Part shown: one piece after another, positions 19,610-29,632 of the stretch | Numbering within the stretch: position 1 is the stretch's first letter | Layout: each line of letters begins with the position of its first letter | Assembly: GCF_000227135.1 (NCBI RefSeq) | Contig: NC_018250.1 | Span: 703,783-767,782 of the forward strand | DNA: 64,000 nucleotides | Reading direction: 5' to 3' | Source: Leishmania donovani | Lineage: Eukaryota; Euglenozoa; Kinetoplastea; Trypanosomatida; Trypanosomatidae | Notes under the pieces: model-generated | The model's input: the letters and a program-made list of their open reading frames with translations, nothing else | The model's database searches: none | What the model was told of the DNA's origin: nothing | Made by a program: the position numbers and the translations under genes

Positions 19610-21140
19610 GCAGGTACTACTGCCACAGCTTTGGAGGAGCGACGTCCTTGCGGTGCGCTTGGAGGGGGAGGGAGAGGGGCGATAGCGGCTGGTGTGGCGG
19701 CTCTTCGACGCGTTCTAGACAGAGGCGCGCACGTTCCTCGCATGGCGCGACCAGGGAAAGAGACTGTCGCCGCTTGAGGGCCGAGAGAGCCCCAGTGTGC
19801 GGAGATGCACGCAGGTGCACACACTGCGGTGTAGGCGTACCCAAGAGTGGTGACTGATGACGACTGCCGCTCCTGCTCTCCTCTTCTCCCTCACTCTCTC
19901 GCACCTAGTGAGATGAGCTTCACCCCACTGCACTCGAAAACGAAGAAGGCTCGTCTTGGCGGCGTGAGGGCGCCCACAGAGTCGATGCGTTATTTCAGCT
20001 TTATGGAGGGAGGGGGGATGGGGGGGTCATGCGTACATGCGCCTCCTTCTATACCGCGGGAGGGGAGGGTGGGTTGTGCTTCCCACATTCCCGTCACGAC
20101 ATGCGATGCCGTTTCGTCTCTCCCGTCTCTGCTTCTTCTCCTTTTTGTTGCGCCACTGTGTGCGTGTGTGTGCCTGCGTGTTGCCCGCATGCAAGGCAGT
20201 GGAGGGGGTGGGGTCGCAGCTGTTTCTTCCGGGCGGCTTCCGGCCGCGGCGCACGGGCATATGCATGTGCGTGTGGGGCGTCACAGCTCTTTTTTCCTGC
20301 CTCTTATGCCAGGGAGGATGTGAACTGGCTTTCGCTACCTTGTCTGTGAGCTCCAGTCTGTCCCGCCCTGTGACCCGCGCCTCACCGTGCGCGCGACCGG
20401 GGTGAGAGGCACACGATGGATAAGGGAAAGGTGGGCCCTGCACGTTCGCAGAAGGCATTGAAAAGATAAGCAGCAATGCTCTCAGAGCGGAATGCAGAAG
20501 TGCGCTCCTCCCCCACCTCCGCCCAGCTGGCCACGCCCGACGAGCTGATAACATCGCCCAGAACAGGTCAGGAAAGGGGCGACGGAGCCCCACAACCCCA
20601 TCGCTGCCGTCTTCTCCTGCTTCATTTCCTTTTGATTTCACGCCAGAGAGGGAACGAGGCATGTGCATACAAGCAGACGTGGCACGCACGTAGACAGGCA
20701 CGTGAACAACCATGCACTTGGAGACGCGTGCGCGTCCACCTGCATCGGTGCTTGCATGCTTCTCTCCGTAGTGAGCGAGATGCGTAAGATGAGGAGGCAG
20801 GATGCATCGCGCAGATGACGTGTCGCAGCGCTGCGCTGGGCTGCACCCCTTCTCTACTCACTTTCCATGCCGTTGCCCCTCTCTCACTTCGCCACTACTC
20901 CCCTTCCCCCTGTCTCCCTCCTCTTTGATCTCTGCTTGTTCAGTACTGCTCTTACGCGCCCGTCATACTCATCCGTACATCCACAGTCCCCATAACCGCG
21001 TCTCGCCAGGGTTGCGTTTCCCCTCGCCCTCCTTCCGCTGCCTTTCCCCTGCACTTGCTCCACCCTAGACACTCTCGCGGATGATACACACGCGCCGCCG
21101 CGTAACGCACAGGAGGATCTCTTAACTTCTGCAGGCGAGA
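19610..21140. other. Intergenic spacer
   Basis: No gene is supported in 1.5 kb. G-rich runs occur near 20010-20030, and a CT-rich tail runs from about 20860 to 21066. Open frames in both strands look like composition artefacts. Confidence 0.6.
21026..21134 (+). promoter_or_regulatory. Predicted trans-splice acceptor of CSL4
   Basis: A CT tract (about 21026-21066) is followed by AG at 21067-21068, and a second AG in TTCTGCAG at 21133-21134 lies six bases from the ATG. Either could be used; the upstream one leaves a 72-base leader. Confidence 0.45.
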
Positions 21141-21998
21141 ATGCCTGTCATCCTGCACACCGGTGCTCGCGTCGCACCTGGTGACGCCATCTTCACATCC
21201 CCTGCCGCTGTGACGACCTCCCACGATGCCCTCGAAGGCGCTGCTGCCGAGGAGGCGGATGTTGTGCCGGGTGAGGGATGTGTGGTGCAGTACGTGGAGC
21301 GATACGTAGCTCCAAGTGCGCCAACCGCGTCGGCGCCGTCGGCAGTGGTGGAGCGCTCGATTATAGCCACCCGTCACGGCGTCGCGCAATGGGATGGGCG
21401 CCTTGTGTCTGTCTTTGCCCTCGCCTCCTGCGCTCTTGCCTCGGCCGGTGGGACAGGGTACGCGACAGCGTGCGGCGCAGGCGCCTCCGTCGGTTCTGCA
21501 GTCTCGTCTCCGCGACACGCCGTGCTCGGGCCGCGGCCGGGCGACACAGTGCATATCCGCATCACTCGGCTGAACCGCCTCTTTGCCTTTGGCGAGATCC
21601 TTGCCGTGAACTGGAGTTGGTGTAGCCATCGCAGTTTCTTCTCTGCGGCGGCCGGCGGCGGCAGCAACAGCGGCGTCTTCAAGGGCATCCTGCGACAGGA
21701 GGACATCCGACCGTTCAAACCCACGAAAGACCAGCTGCTGCCCCCTCCGCTGTCGCTGGCTTTCGGGGTGGGGGATGTCGTGCTCGCCGAGGTCATCTCA
21801 CAGTCCGACGCGCACCAGTGCCAGCTCAGCACCACTGGCGAGGGCTGCGGCGTTGTGGAGAGCTTCATAACCACCGTCGAGGGGCAATACGGGGGCCAAG
21901 CGAAGGTGAAGCTGGAGCACATACCCGGCCGTCGCGATGCCATGATGATTCGGAGCACGGGGGAGGTGGTGCCGCGGTGGTGCCCGCTGCTGCTATAA
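21141..21998 (+). CDS. CSL4: Exosome complex subunit CSL4 (EXOSC1)
   Basis: 285 residues. The N-terminal region has the CSL4 opening, a strand with VVPGEGCVVQ (about 41-50). The S1 domain begins at about 131 (RPGDTVHIRITRLNRLFAFG) and continues with FKGILRQEDIR, VGDVVLAEVISQSDAHQCQL and STTGEGCGVV, the signature order of CSL4. Between the first S1 strands there is a short Gly/Ser insertion (AAAGGGSNSG). CSL4 is one of three S1/KH cap proteins on the nine-subunit exosome ring and helps recruit nuclear cofactors for 3'-5' RNA decay. The C-terminal segment, normally a zinc-ribbon-like fold, is abbreviated (TGEVVPRWCPLLL end) and lacks a second Cys pair. Confidence 0.9.
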   Translation: MPVILHTGARVAPGDAIFTSPAAVTTSHDALEGAAAEEADVVPGEGCVVQYVERYVAPSAPTASAPSAVVERSIIATRHGVAQWDGRLVSVFALASCALASAGGTGYATACGAGASVGSAVSSPRHAVLGPRPGDTVHIRITRLNRLFAFGEILAVNWSWCSHRSFFSAAAGGGSNSGVFKGILRQEDIRPFKPTKDQLLPPPLSLAFGVGDVVLAEVISQSDAHQCQLSTTGEGCGVVESFITTVEGQYGGQAKVKLEHIPGRRDAMMIRSTGEVVPRWCPLLL

Positions 21999-22903
21999 GC
22001 GCTGCGACAAACGCCATCATCGCGCCGTGGTGCTGGCTGCGTGTCTGTGTGCCGAGAAGCATGCTGCCGCAACGCCTTCCTTTACACAGGAGCCCCTCTC
22101 CTCCTCTCCTCGCAAACGCACGCACACATGCACGCTGACGCACAGGCGTTCTCCAACGCACATGCTGCAATGCAAGGCGCTGCTAACGGCCCTCAACTCC
22201 CCTAGCCCGGCCCACTCACATAATAGACTGTAAGGTAATCCAACACTGATCGCGAGGCGCACACGGTGTCATATGCACATCCTCACATTCCCAGGACGGC
22301 CTTCGTGTAAGCTACCACACGATGTTGTTGGGGTGCACTCCCCCCACGCCTCCCCTTAGTCCACCACCACGCCGGCTTCTCCCTCTCCATCCATGACCGC
22401 GCCATCGCCCCTTCATCCTCACCGCCACCGCTTTGCTGTCTGAGGGGGTGGGTGGGAGCACGTCAGGAATGGCGGATGGGGGAGGCGAGGGAGCCTCTCA
22501 CGGGACAGCCACGGCAGCAGTTTCAGGCATGAGCAGAGCGGTGCTGGCGACGGGTGAAGCGTTGAGCATCGCTACGGCCTCTGTGCATGCGAAGCCTCGC
22601 AATCAAAGACATGCTTTCGAGATCATGCGCCACTCACTACCACCTCCGACTCGGCGATGCATTCTATCGCTGCCTTTTCCCTTCTGCTTCGTTTGTTTGT
22701 CTGTGTGCCCGCCCTGACACTGCGCACGCACGACAACTCGCTCGCTCACTCGTAGACGTGCACAACCGAATCGCATCCTCCTCACTCGCCCTAAGCTCCC
22801 CTCCTCTTCGCTCTTTCTCTCCACTGCGCACGTATCCCCACACCCTTGTTTCCTTCTCTCACGTACACGGCTGCTTCTCTCGTGCTCTTCTTCTCGAAGT
22901 GAC
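21999..22903. other. Intergenic spacer
   Basis: No gene is supported. Mixed sequence to about 22600, then CT-rich to 22897, providing a strong pyrimidine tract before the ATG at 22904. Confidence 0.6.
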
Positions 22904-23248
22904 ATGTTGGCAAGTCGAGCAGCAACTGCTCTCCTCGCTCGCAAAACGTCAGCTCTCCACACCGGGGGGGGGAGGCGGGCCGCCGACTCTGCTCCTGCAA
23001 CACCGGAGGTGCCGGCGCGGTGCACCACATCGCCTTTTGATGAAAGGGACGTGCTTCTGCCTTGGATAGAGCACAGCGATGACGGCGCACCTCGAGGGGA
23101 GCACACCGGCAAGGGGATGTCTCTGATGCGCGTGCGTGCTTGGCTCTCTCTCACGTTCAGCACTGCGCTGCCAACTATCAGGACCGTGCTCTGCGGCCGG
23201 CTGAGCGACTGCACAAACGCAATGCACCCCGACGATGACTGGCGCTAA
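22904..23248 (+). CDS. Probable small mitochondrial protein
   Basis: 114 residues with a real ATG. The first 20 residues (MLASRAATALLARKTSALHT) are a textbook amphipathic targeting peptide: Ala, Arg, Ser and Leu, no acidic residue. The body is soluble and acidic in part (FDERDVLLPWIEHSDDG), then a weakly hydrophobic stretch RAWLSLTFSTALPTIRTVL (about 78-96), ending MHPDDDWR. I do not recognise the family. A dense CT tract (about 22790-22895) with AG at 22897-22898 lies directly upstream, and the gap between CSL4 and the next gene would otherwise be 2.4 kb. A run of eight Gs at about 22963-22970 inside the frame is a possible sequencing-error site, so the part after it could be misframed. Confidence 0.5.
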   Translation: MLASRAATALLARKTSALHTGGGRRAADSAPATPEVPARCTTSPFDERDVLLPWIEHSDDGAPRGEHTGKGMSLMRVRAWLSLTFSTALPTIRTVLCGRLSDCTNAMHPDDDWR

Positions 23249-24426
23249 CTCGCCGGTAAGGCCTACATGATTCTCACCCTGCTCTCGACTGTGTGCTGAT
23301 GCCCGTCTTCCTTGCGGTGCTGGTGTGGTGCCGACAGCACCACGGCCCGTCAGCGCCGCGTCTAGCTGCCCTCCTGGGCTCTTCGCGGTGGGAAATGCTG
23401 ATCGTTGTGTCGCTGCTGCCGCTCCTCTTCTCCTGCGGGCCTTCAGGGGGAGCCCCGCGTGGGGGGTGAGGGATGCCTTCACATACAGCGCCGGCGAACT
23501 TGCGTGGACTGCGTTATAGACTGCCTTGGCCGCGCCCAGCGTCTGCGTTGGTAGGTTCAGCGTGCGGCGGGCTGTGGTGGGCAAGCAGCACGCGCAAGGC
23601 GTGTAGTGGCCTACGCTCACTTCGCCACTACCTCAACGCATTTTTGGTCCCCGTTTCGCAGCTTCACGCACTCACTTCTCGCGTGAGACAACCTTGCGCC
23701 CCCCCCCCCCACCGAGGTTCCTGCCTCCATTTCTCTGCATAACTCTACTACCCCCTTCCTCTAAATGCTGTTTCCAACCGCCCCTCACTGGCTCTCAGCC
23801 GTCTCTCCGATCACGATCGTACCGCACGGCGCGTGCATGTGCATGCGTTGCTGCTGAAGTCGTACTCGTGCTGCGCCCTCGTATTTCTTCTGTTCCTTTC
23901 CCCTCTTTTCCGTAGCTCATCCCCACCGCTCCCGCCGCCTAGCCTTCTCTCTCTTCTGCAGTATGCCTGTTAGCGTGCCGCAGTGCTCGCCACTCTCTTC
24001 AACCATGTCACCACAGCTCATGCTTCCTATCTGCTCTCACGATGTCTTCGCCTTTCCCGACTGCTGATGCACTTGTGTGGCCCGCTCGCGTCTCTCCGCC
24101 GTCCTCCATCGTGGAGTGCATGTCAGCGACTCTGCTGAGGCGCTGCGGTGGTGACGCGCACACGTCTTGGCTCTCTTCTTACGCCGCGGCTCCTCGTCGC
24201 CCTTGACTCTTCCCCCTTCCCGCCTGACTCTCCCTCTTACTCCCCAGACGCACATACGACCTCGCATCTCTCTTTATTAGTAGCAGGTCCCACCCGGGCT
24301 CCCCTACCCCTCCATCCGCTGCTGCGACACCGAACGCAGCCTGCACGGACACGGCCCCTCTCTCTGCCTTCCCTTCTTTACTTTTCCCCTACTTTCTGCT
24401 CGCCAGTGCGGCCCACAGCGACAGAA
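23249..24426. other. Intergenic spacer
   Basis: No gene is supported. CT-rich from about 23690 onward, with a poly-C run at 23700-23710. It ends with the splice-acceptor region of the four-span membrane protein gene. Confidence 0.6.
24354..24418 (+). promoter_or_regulatory. Predicted trans-splice acceptor of the four-span protein
   Basis: A CT tract (about 24354-24402) ends with AG at 24405-24406 and a second AG at 24417-24418, just before the ATG at 24427. The nearest AG leaves only an eight-base leader. Confidence 0.45.
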
Positions 24427-25041
24427 ATGATGCATTTCGGAGATGACGACGTAAAGAAGCTCTCGCCGACGAACCAGGCGATGCGGAACATCGACCACAT
24501 GGAGCCGGAGATGCACTTAGCTTCTGGGCTGCGCTGCGAGGAGGTCAGCGTCATACACTCCCCCGTGCCGCGGCGGGCCGTGTGGATGATGCGTGTCTTT
24601 GCGTGCATCTCGATGCTGCTTAGCGCCGCGTTGTTCGTCTTATGGGTCATCTTCGCCTTTGCATTCGGGCTGCTGCTTACGGCTGCACACGGCACCGCAC
24701 TCGGCGCCTTTGTTGTGACCGCCTTCGTCATCTCCATCTTTGGGGCGGTGGCCTACCTGCTGGCGACGTTGTTTGTGGCAGTGCTTCTGCAGTGCTCGCT
24801 ATGCTACAGGTGCAGGTCGTCGAATGCGACACGCCTGTCCTGCTACGAGGCCGCCGTGTGCGCTCTGATTTTGTTGTTCTCCTGCGCACTGTCGTGTTTC
24901 ACCGGCTTCCTCCTCGCAGACTCGCGGTCAGACCAGAACATGAAAATGCTGACTGCGATGTGTGTCCTCACGACCTTTTGCACAGTGTCTTTCGGCGCAT
25001 TTTCCGTGCTGCTGGTGATGCATGGCGTACCGCGTACGTAG
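24427..25041 (+). CDS. Hypothetical four-span membrane protein
   Basis: 204 residues from ATG 24427 (a second ATG follows immediately). A soluble, acidic N-terminus (1-50, MMHFGDDDVKKLSPTNQAM) precedes four hydrophobic segments at about 53-87, 92-122, 141-164 and 173-198. A Cys-rich, basic loop (CSLCYRCRSS, about 123-132) lies between spans two and three and could be palmitoylated (inference). The short C-terminus (GVPRT) has no sorting motif that I recognise. The four-span layout resembles tetraspan and MARVEL-like proteins, but I see no family signature, and the large CCG-type loop of tetraspanins is missing. Function unknown. Confidence 0.75.
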   Translation: MMHFGDDDVKKLSPTNQAMRNIDHMEPEMHLASGLRCEEVSVIHSPVPRRAVWMMRVFACISMLLSAALFVLWVIFAFAFGLLLTAAHGTALGAFVVTAFVISIFGAVAYLLATLFVAVLLQCSLCYRCRSSNATRLSCYEAAVCALILLFSCALSCFTGFLLADSRSDQNMKMLTAMCVLTTFCTVSFGAFSVLLVMHGVPRT

Positions 25042-26032
25042 AGCCGTGAGTGCCTCCTCCGCATCGGTGCTCCGTGCAGCGCTGCGGCGACGACGACTGG
25101 GCAGCATTGTCTTGTGGATATCCACACCTGTGGGCGCGCAGATACGGCGATGACGGACAGGCGGTACCGCGAGTGCGCCATTGGAGGCCAGAGACGAAGA
25201 AGTCGCTTCGTCGGCGCTGCCACACCCACGACCGCTGCGCCACACAATCGTCGTCGATGCGTGTCAGCCATCCGATTCGTCTTTTCAACACCCGCGCATC
25301 CTGCTGGCCCTCACTCTCTCTTCGTGCAGCTCTGCGCCGCATACCTTCGCCTTTTGGTCTCTTTCAGTCTCATGCGTTCTTCGCTGCAGTACGCTGATCC
25401 TGTCTGTGGACCCCACCCGCTGCGCCCTCACGCGCACCCTCACTCATCTGTTTGCCCTCGCTTCCTTTTCTCTTCGTGTGATTGGCGACCGTGAGCCGCG
25501 GCGTGGGTGGCACTGTCCCTCGCATGTCCACGTGTGTGCTTGTGTGCACATTGCGATGAAGGCTTGCCTTGAAGAGGGAAAGCGGGCGGCCGGCGGGCCG
25601 CCCCCTGGCTCTACGACCTCCGCTGTCTCAACCCTCTTTCCCTCTTCCTCTTTCGCAGCCGGCCAGTGGGCCTTTGTGGATGTCGAAGCGATGTTTTCCT
25701 TTTCGGTTTCTTCAACGGGCTTGCTTCCTATGCTCTGCGGGTTTGTGTGTGCGCGGCATTCTCCAGACGGCCCGGGCTAACGAGCACCTCCGGTGCACCG
25801 GCTGCAAGCGCGAATTTTGAATATTTCGACGCACGCCGTGGTGCCCTTAGCTGAACCGTTGTTTACATCCCTTTTCGTGTTGCCATTCGAAGTCCCGCTC
25901 CGGTCTTTGCTGCACTGTATCTTACACCTTTTTTCATGCCAGAGTCCGCCACGCCTGTCCGGCCCCCGTGCACATCTCAACGCGGTGAAACATGAAGGCT
26001 GGACGGAGGGGCGGGCCAGCACTCTGATAGCA
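25042..26032. other. Intergenic spacer upstream of repeat copy 1
   Basis: No gene is supported. Composition is mixed. It is presumably the 3' UTR of the four-span protein gene plus spacer. The segment near 25780-25850 contains a CGTGGTGCC word similar to the retroposon signature but no matching second copy in the window. Confidence 0.55.
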
Positions 26033-26935
26033 TTTTTCTCTTCCTTTCAGCGCGCCCACCCTCGGCCGCGCAACATGAGCTCGCCCCTGCTCCACCACCA
26101 CCCTGACCCTGTCGCAGACCCCATCGCGTGGTGCGGGGCAGCGCTAGTAAACGTGCGTTGCAACGATGCGCCGGCTCCGCCATCTGCACGCGGCCTCAGA
26201 GTCTACCTCTACCCCCCGCTGAGNNNNNNNNNNNNNGGCCGCCCTCACAGCCGCTCACCCATCATGCCGGTCGCCACCTGGTGGCGTCCCTCGGGGTGGC
26301 GCTCAGGCTCTCCCCCCTCCCACCACTCGTGGACAGTGCGAGGGCCGTGTGTGTGGGATACACGCTCGAGTCGCGCCGGCACCCTGCCCGTCATGTGGAT
26401 GGCACCGACGTGCTCGATGTCGCGGGTGGTCCCGGCGCCGCACCATCCAGGACCTGGCCGCCGACATCAGTAGCGATGAAGCGCTCTGGGTTCGCCACGT
26501 CGTGGGCACTTGGCCCTGTCACCGCCGGAGGTTTGCTCTGGCATTCGGCATGGGATAGGCTGTGGAGGGGGATGCTGTGCCCTGTGATGCCACGCACTGC
26601 GGTGTGTCCCCCCGTTGTCGGGCTTACCGTGTTCGTAATGAGAAAGCGAAAAGGCCACCAGCGCAGGGAAGCCTTTTACGTGGAAGCAGGGCTGTCTGCT
26701 GAGCCGCTCTCTCGAGGGCGGTCATCAGTTTTGGATGGCAGCCGGGTGAATGGAGTGATGCGCGTGTGACGGAGCACGCCTCTCGCGTCTCTGGTCTGCA
26801 TGGAAAACGGCCTCCGCTGATGCAGCTGACGACAGTTTTCCTTGCAGCGTGGCGAGAATCCTCTTGAGGTGACGGATGCGTTGCTGTTGATGTGGTGATG
26901 AGGGAAGGAGACAACCACAGAGGAAAGTTGCGGCG
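26033..26935 (+). mobile_element. SIDER-like dispersed retroposon, copy 1
   Basis: About 903 bases that recur at 42012-43092 in the same orientation. Both copies start in the same pyrimidine tract ending TTTCAG and end at the same GCGGCG word. Near the start, CGTGGTGCGGGGCAGCGCTAG resembles the promoter signature of ingi/L1Tc-clade retroposons (in L1Tc, CGTGGTGCCAGGGTCTAG), which also marks Leishmania SIDERs. The only open frame (ATG 26075, Pro/Ala/Arg-rich) shows no reverse-transcriptase motif, fitting a short non-autonomous element. A 13-base N run (26224-26236) replaces what is two bases in copy 2. Such elements often lie in 3' UTRs and affect mRNA stability in Leishmania (known for SIDER2). 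Confidence 0.6.
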
Positions 26936-27228
26936 TTCGAGTTGTTTGCTTCGCCACTGGACCGATGTCTTTACGCGTTTTGTGTGTTTCATATCTTGTT
27001 TCCCGTTTTCTTTGAGAAGGGGGGCCGCATTGACCTCGTGGCTCCTTCTCTCTCGTTGTTTCCGTTTTCCGTGTCGTCGGAGTAGGCCCCGTCTCCCCAT
27101 CGGACCCTCTTCTTGTCTCCACCCAGTGAGACAGGAAGGCGGGAGGAGCCGATGGCTCCCCACTCTCGTTAGTGCACGAAAACTATTCGTATAGGGCGCA
27201 TTCATGTCCTTTGATCAGAAACACGCGC
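26936..27228 (+). other. Unique flank after repeat copy 1
   Basis: This T-rich sequence (starting TTCGAGTTGTTTGCTTCGCC) follows the repeat end and is found again only at 27835-28127, across the N gap. It is the genuine downstream flank of copy 1. No gene is seen. Confidence 0.6.
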
Positions 27229-27681
27229 TGCCACGCACTGCGGTGTGTCCCCCCGTTGTCGGGCTTACCGTGTTCGTAATGAGAAAGCGAAAAGGCCACC
27301 AGCGCAGGGAAGCCTTTTACGTGGAAGCAGGGCTGTCTGCTGAGCCGCTCTCTCGAGGGCGGTCATCAGTTTTGGATGGCAGCCGGGTGAATGGAGTGAT
27401 GCGCGTGTGACGGAGCACGCCTCTCGCGTCTCTGGTCTGCATGGAAAACGGCCTCCGCTGATGCAGCTGACGACAGTTTTCCTTGCAGCGTGGCGAGAAT
27501 CCTCTTGAGGTGACGGATGCGTTGCTGTTGATGTGGTGATGAGGGAAGGAGACAACCACAGAGGAAAGTTGCGGCGTGTGACTCTCGTCCCCTACCCCAC
27601 GCACAGATTTTCTTCAGCCTCTATCCGCCACACCTTTCTCTCTCTCTCTCAATGCGTGCGACACAAGCGCCAACACAGAGA
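27229..27681 (+). repeat. Misplaced contig fragment of the 42-43 kb repeat locus
   Basis: Bases 27229-27576 repeat 26588-26935 (offset 641). Bases 27577-27681 then match 43093-43197 exactly (offset 15516), which is unique flank of repeat copy 2. The whole piece therefore reads as locus 2 sequence inserted into locus 1. It contains, at 27248-27362, exactly the 115 bases hidden by the N gap at 42764-42878. Confidence 0.85.
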
Positions 27682-27780
27682 NNNNNNNNNNNNNNNNNNN
27701 NNNNNNNNNNNNNNNNNNNNNNNNNNNNNNNNNNNNNNNNNNNNNNNNNNNNNNNNNNNNNNNNNNNNNNNNNNNNNNNN

Positions 27781-28128
27781 TGCTGTTGATGTGGTGATGA
27801 GGGAAGGAGACAACCACAGAGGAAAGTTGCGGCGTTCGAGTTGTTTGCTTCGCCACTGGACCGATGTCTTTACGCGTTTTGTGTGTTTCATATCTTGTTT
27901 CCCGTTTTCTTTGAGAAGGGGGGCCGCATTGACCTCGTGGCTCCTTCTCTCTCGTTGTTTCCGTTTTCCGTGTCGTCGGAGTAGGCCCCGTCTCCCCATC
28001 GGACCCTCTTCTTGTCTCCACCCAGTGAGACAGGAAGGCGGGAGGAGCCGATGGCTCCCCACTCTCGTTAGTGCACGAAAACTATTCGTATAGGGCGCAT
28101 TCATGTCCTTTGATCAGAAACACGCGCT
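27781..28128 (+). repeat. Duplicate of 26882-27229 across an N gap
   Basis: After 99 Ns (27682-27780), 348 bases repeat 26882-27229 at offset 899 and then continue into new sequence (TCTATTTTTTTTCAG). This is the same pattern as the other gaps: overlapping contig ends left unmerged. Confidence 0.85.
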
Positions 28129-29355
28129 CTATTTTTTTTCAGTATGGCCCCTAGTGTACGCGACACGGTCGCACACATCCAAGAGGTTGGATCGATGGTG
28201 ACGAGCACGCCGACTCGCTCACGGCCTCCGTTCAACTTTTTCTGCCTTTATGTATTTTGCCCCCCCCCCCCCTCTCGCTCACAGCGGCGAAGGAGCGTAG
28301 GCGTTCACATAAGTGCCTGTCTGCGTGTGCGTGCATGCGAGTGAGAGTGCCGGACGCGTTGTCTCCCGACGTCTCTTCCGTTCTGCGTGCTCACGCAGAT
28401 TTTTCCGTCTTTTTTTCTTTTCGAAGCAAAAAAAGAAGTCGGCCGCGGCGCAGCGCCGTGGCTCTTCTCTTTTCTCGTGACGGTGGGGAGCGGAGAGGGA
28501 GCGTTGCACCTCGCTTCACCACCTCAATCACAGCAGCCTTACACCCCGATCACCACGGCCCCAAGCATCCTCTTTCTCTCTGTCGCACCAATGGCGGTGA
28601 AGAGAGCCGGAGATGGGCACGAAAAACTGGACGTGCGTGACGGCTTATGTATGCATGTGCATGAGCGAGCGCCTGCGCTACTTTTCGTGTCCGATCGTTG
28701 TGCTGCGTAATGCGCTGCTCTGAAGGAGGTTATGACTCATTCTTCTTGCTCTTGCTGCCATGCTCTCCACCATCTCCGCCCTCTTTCCCTCTCTTCGCTC
28801 GACGTGCCTGCTGTGGTGGCGGGACGGTTCGACCAGGCCCACGGCTCGCCGTCTTGCGCGCTCAGGCTCCTGGGCGAGTGACGCTTGCCATGCGCATGCG
28901 CCCGATCGCACACATTTGCCTATGCATGCGTGAGTCTGTGCGCCTATCTTGCTTGATGGCACACTCATTCTTCTCTCGTTCTCTCCTGTGATGGACGCTT
29001 CTTGTGATGCGCGCACTTGCAGCTGTTGGCTGAGAACTCGAGGGCCTCCCCTGCGTCTGTCCGCCCTGTTGGCACTGCGCTCACCCTTCGCCGTCCCACC
29101 CCCCGTCCCATTCTTTCTCTTCGAAGAACAAGGAGGGGGAAGAGAAAGGGCCACTCAAGTCTTCGCTGCCACTGCAGACACTCAGCCGCAGCCCTCTTCC
29201 CTCTCTCTGAAGTTCCAACTCTCCGCTTCAGCATCATCCGGCATCTCCGGTGCACGACAACGCGCCCAGACCTGTTTAGGCTTGCCGCCTTTCCCGGCGC
29301 TCGCCGCTCATCCCCATTCTCGTGACGGCGACGACCGACGCTGCGCGGAAGGGTC
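28129..29355. other. Intergenic spacer
   Basis: No firm gene. It contains a T-rich tract, a poly-C run at about 28260-28272 and an A/T-rich island at about 28402-28438. A short frame from ATG 28144 has no recognisable content. A CT tract at about 29190-29230 lies upstream of the small candidate at 29356. Confidence 0.55.
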
Positions 29356-29632
29356 ATGAGAATGATGAAGCCGTTGTGTTGTTCCCCAAGGCGCATGCTG
29401 TCGGCGCTCGTGGGCTGTCAGCGTTTTCACGTGGTTGTCGGTGGTGCTGGTCGGTGCGCTGGCCACGGCGATGGAGGTGATTGCGTGCTACATGATGGAG
29501 GACCTGGACAAGCGCCCTCATAGCGATTTGGACCTGGTAACTAAGGCAGTCATCGCATGTGCGCTGTATGCGGCGACTGTGGATGCGGTGACGACGTCCT
29601 TTCTCTCCAGCATCGCTGTCGAGGTGCCTTGA
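29356..29632 (+). pseudogene. Possible small frameshifted membrane-protein gene
   Basis: An ATG-led frame at 29356 (MRMMKPLCCSPRRMLSALV) looks like a mitochondrial presequence. A second frame, open from 29369 to the stop at 29630-29632, reads TWLSVVLVGALATAMEVIAC and then a charged, coding-like stretch (MMEDLDKRPHSDLDLVTKAV) with strong GC third-position bias. The frames overlap around 29420-29430 and differ by +1. Either a base is missing or extra in the assembly, or this is a decayed gene, or translation starts at the in-frame ATG 29471 to give 53 residues. Family unknown. Confidence 0.3.

Noticed and set aside
26075..26760. Open frames inside the dispersed repeat
   Set aside because: Several frames are open at once, all Pro/Arg/Ala-rich, with no reverse transcriptase, endonuclease or RNase H motif; treated as a non-coding element.
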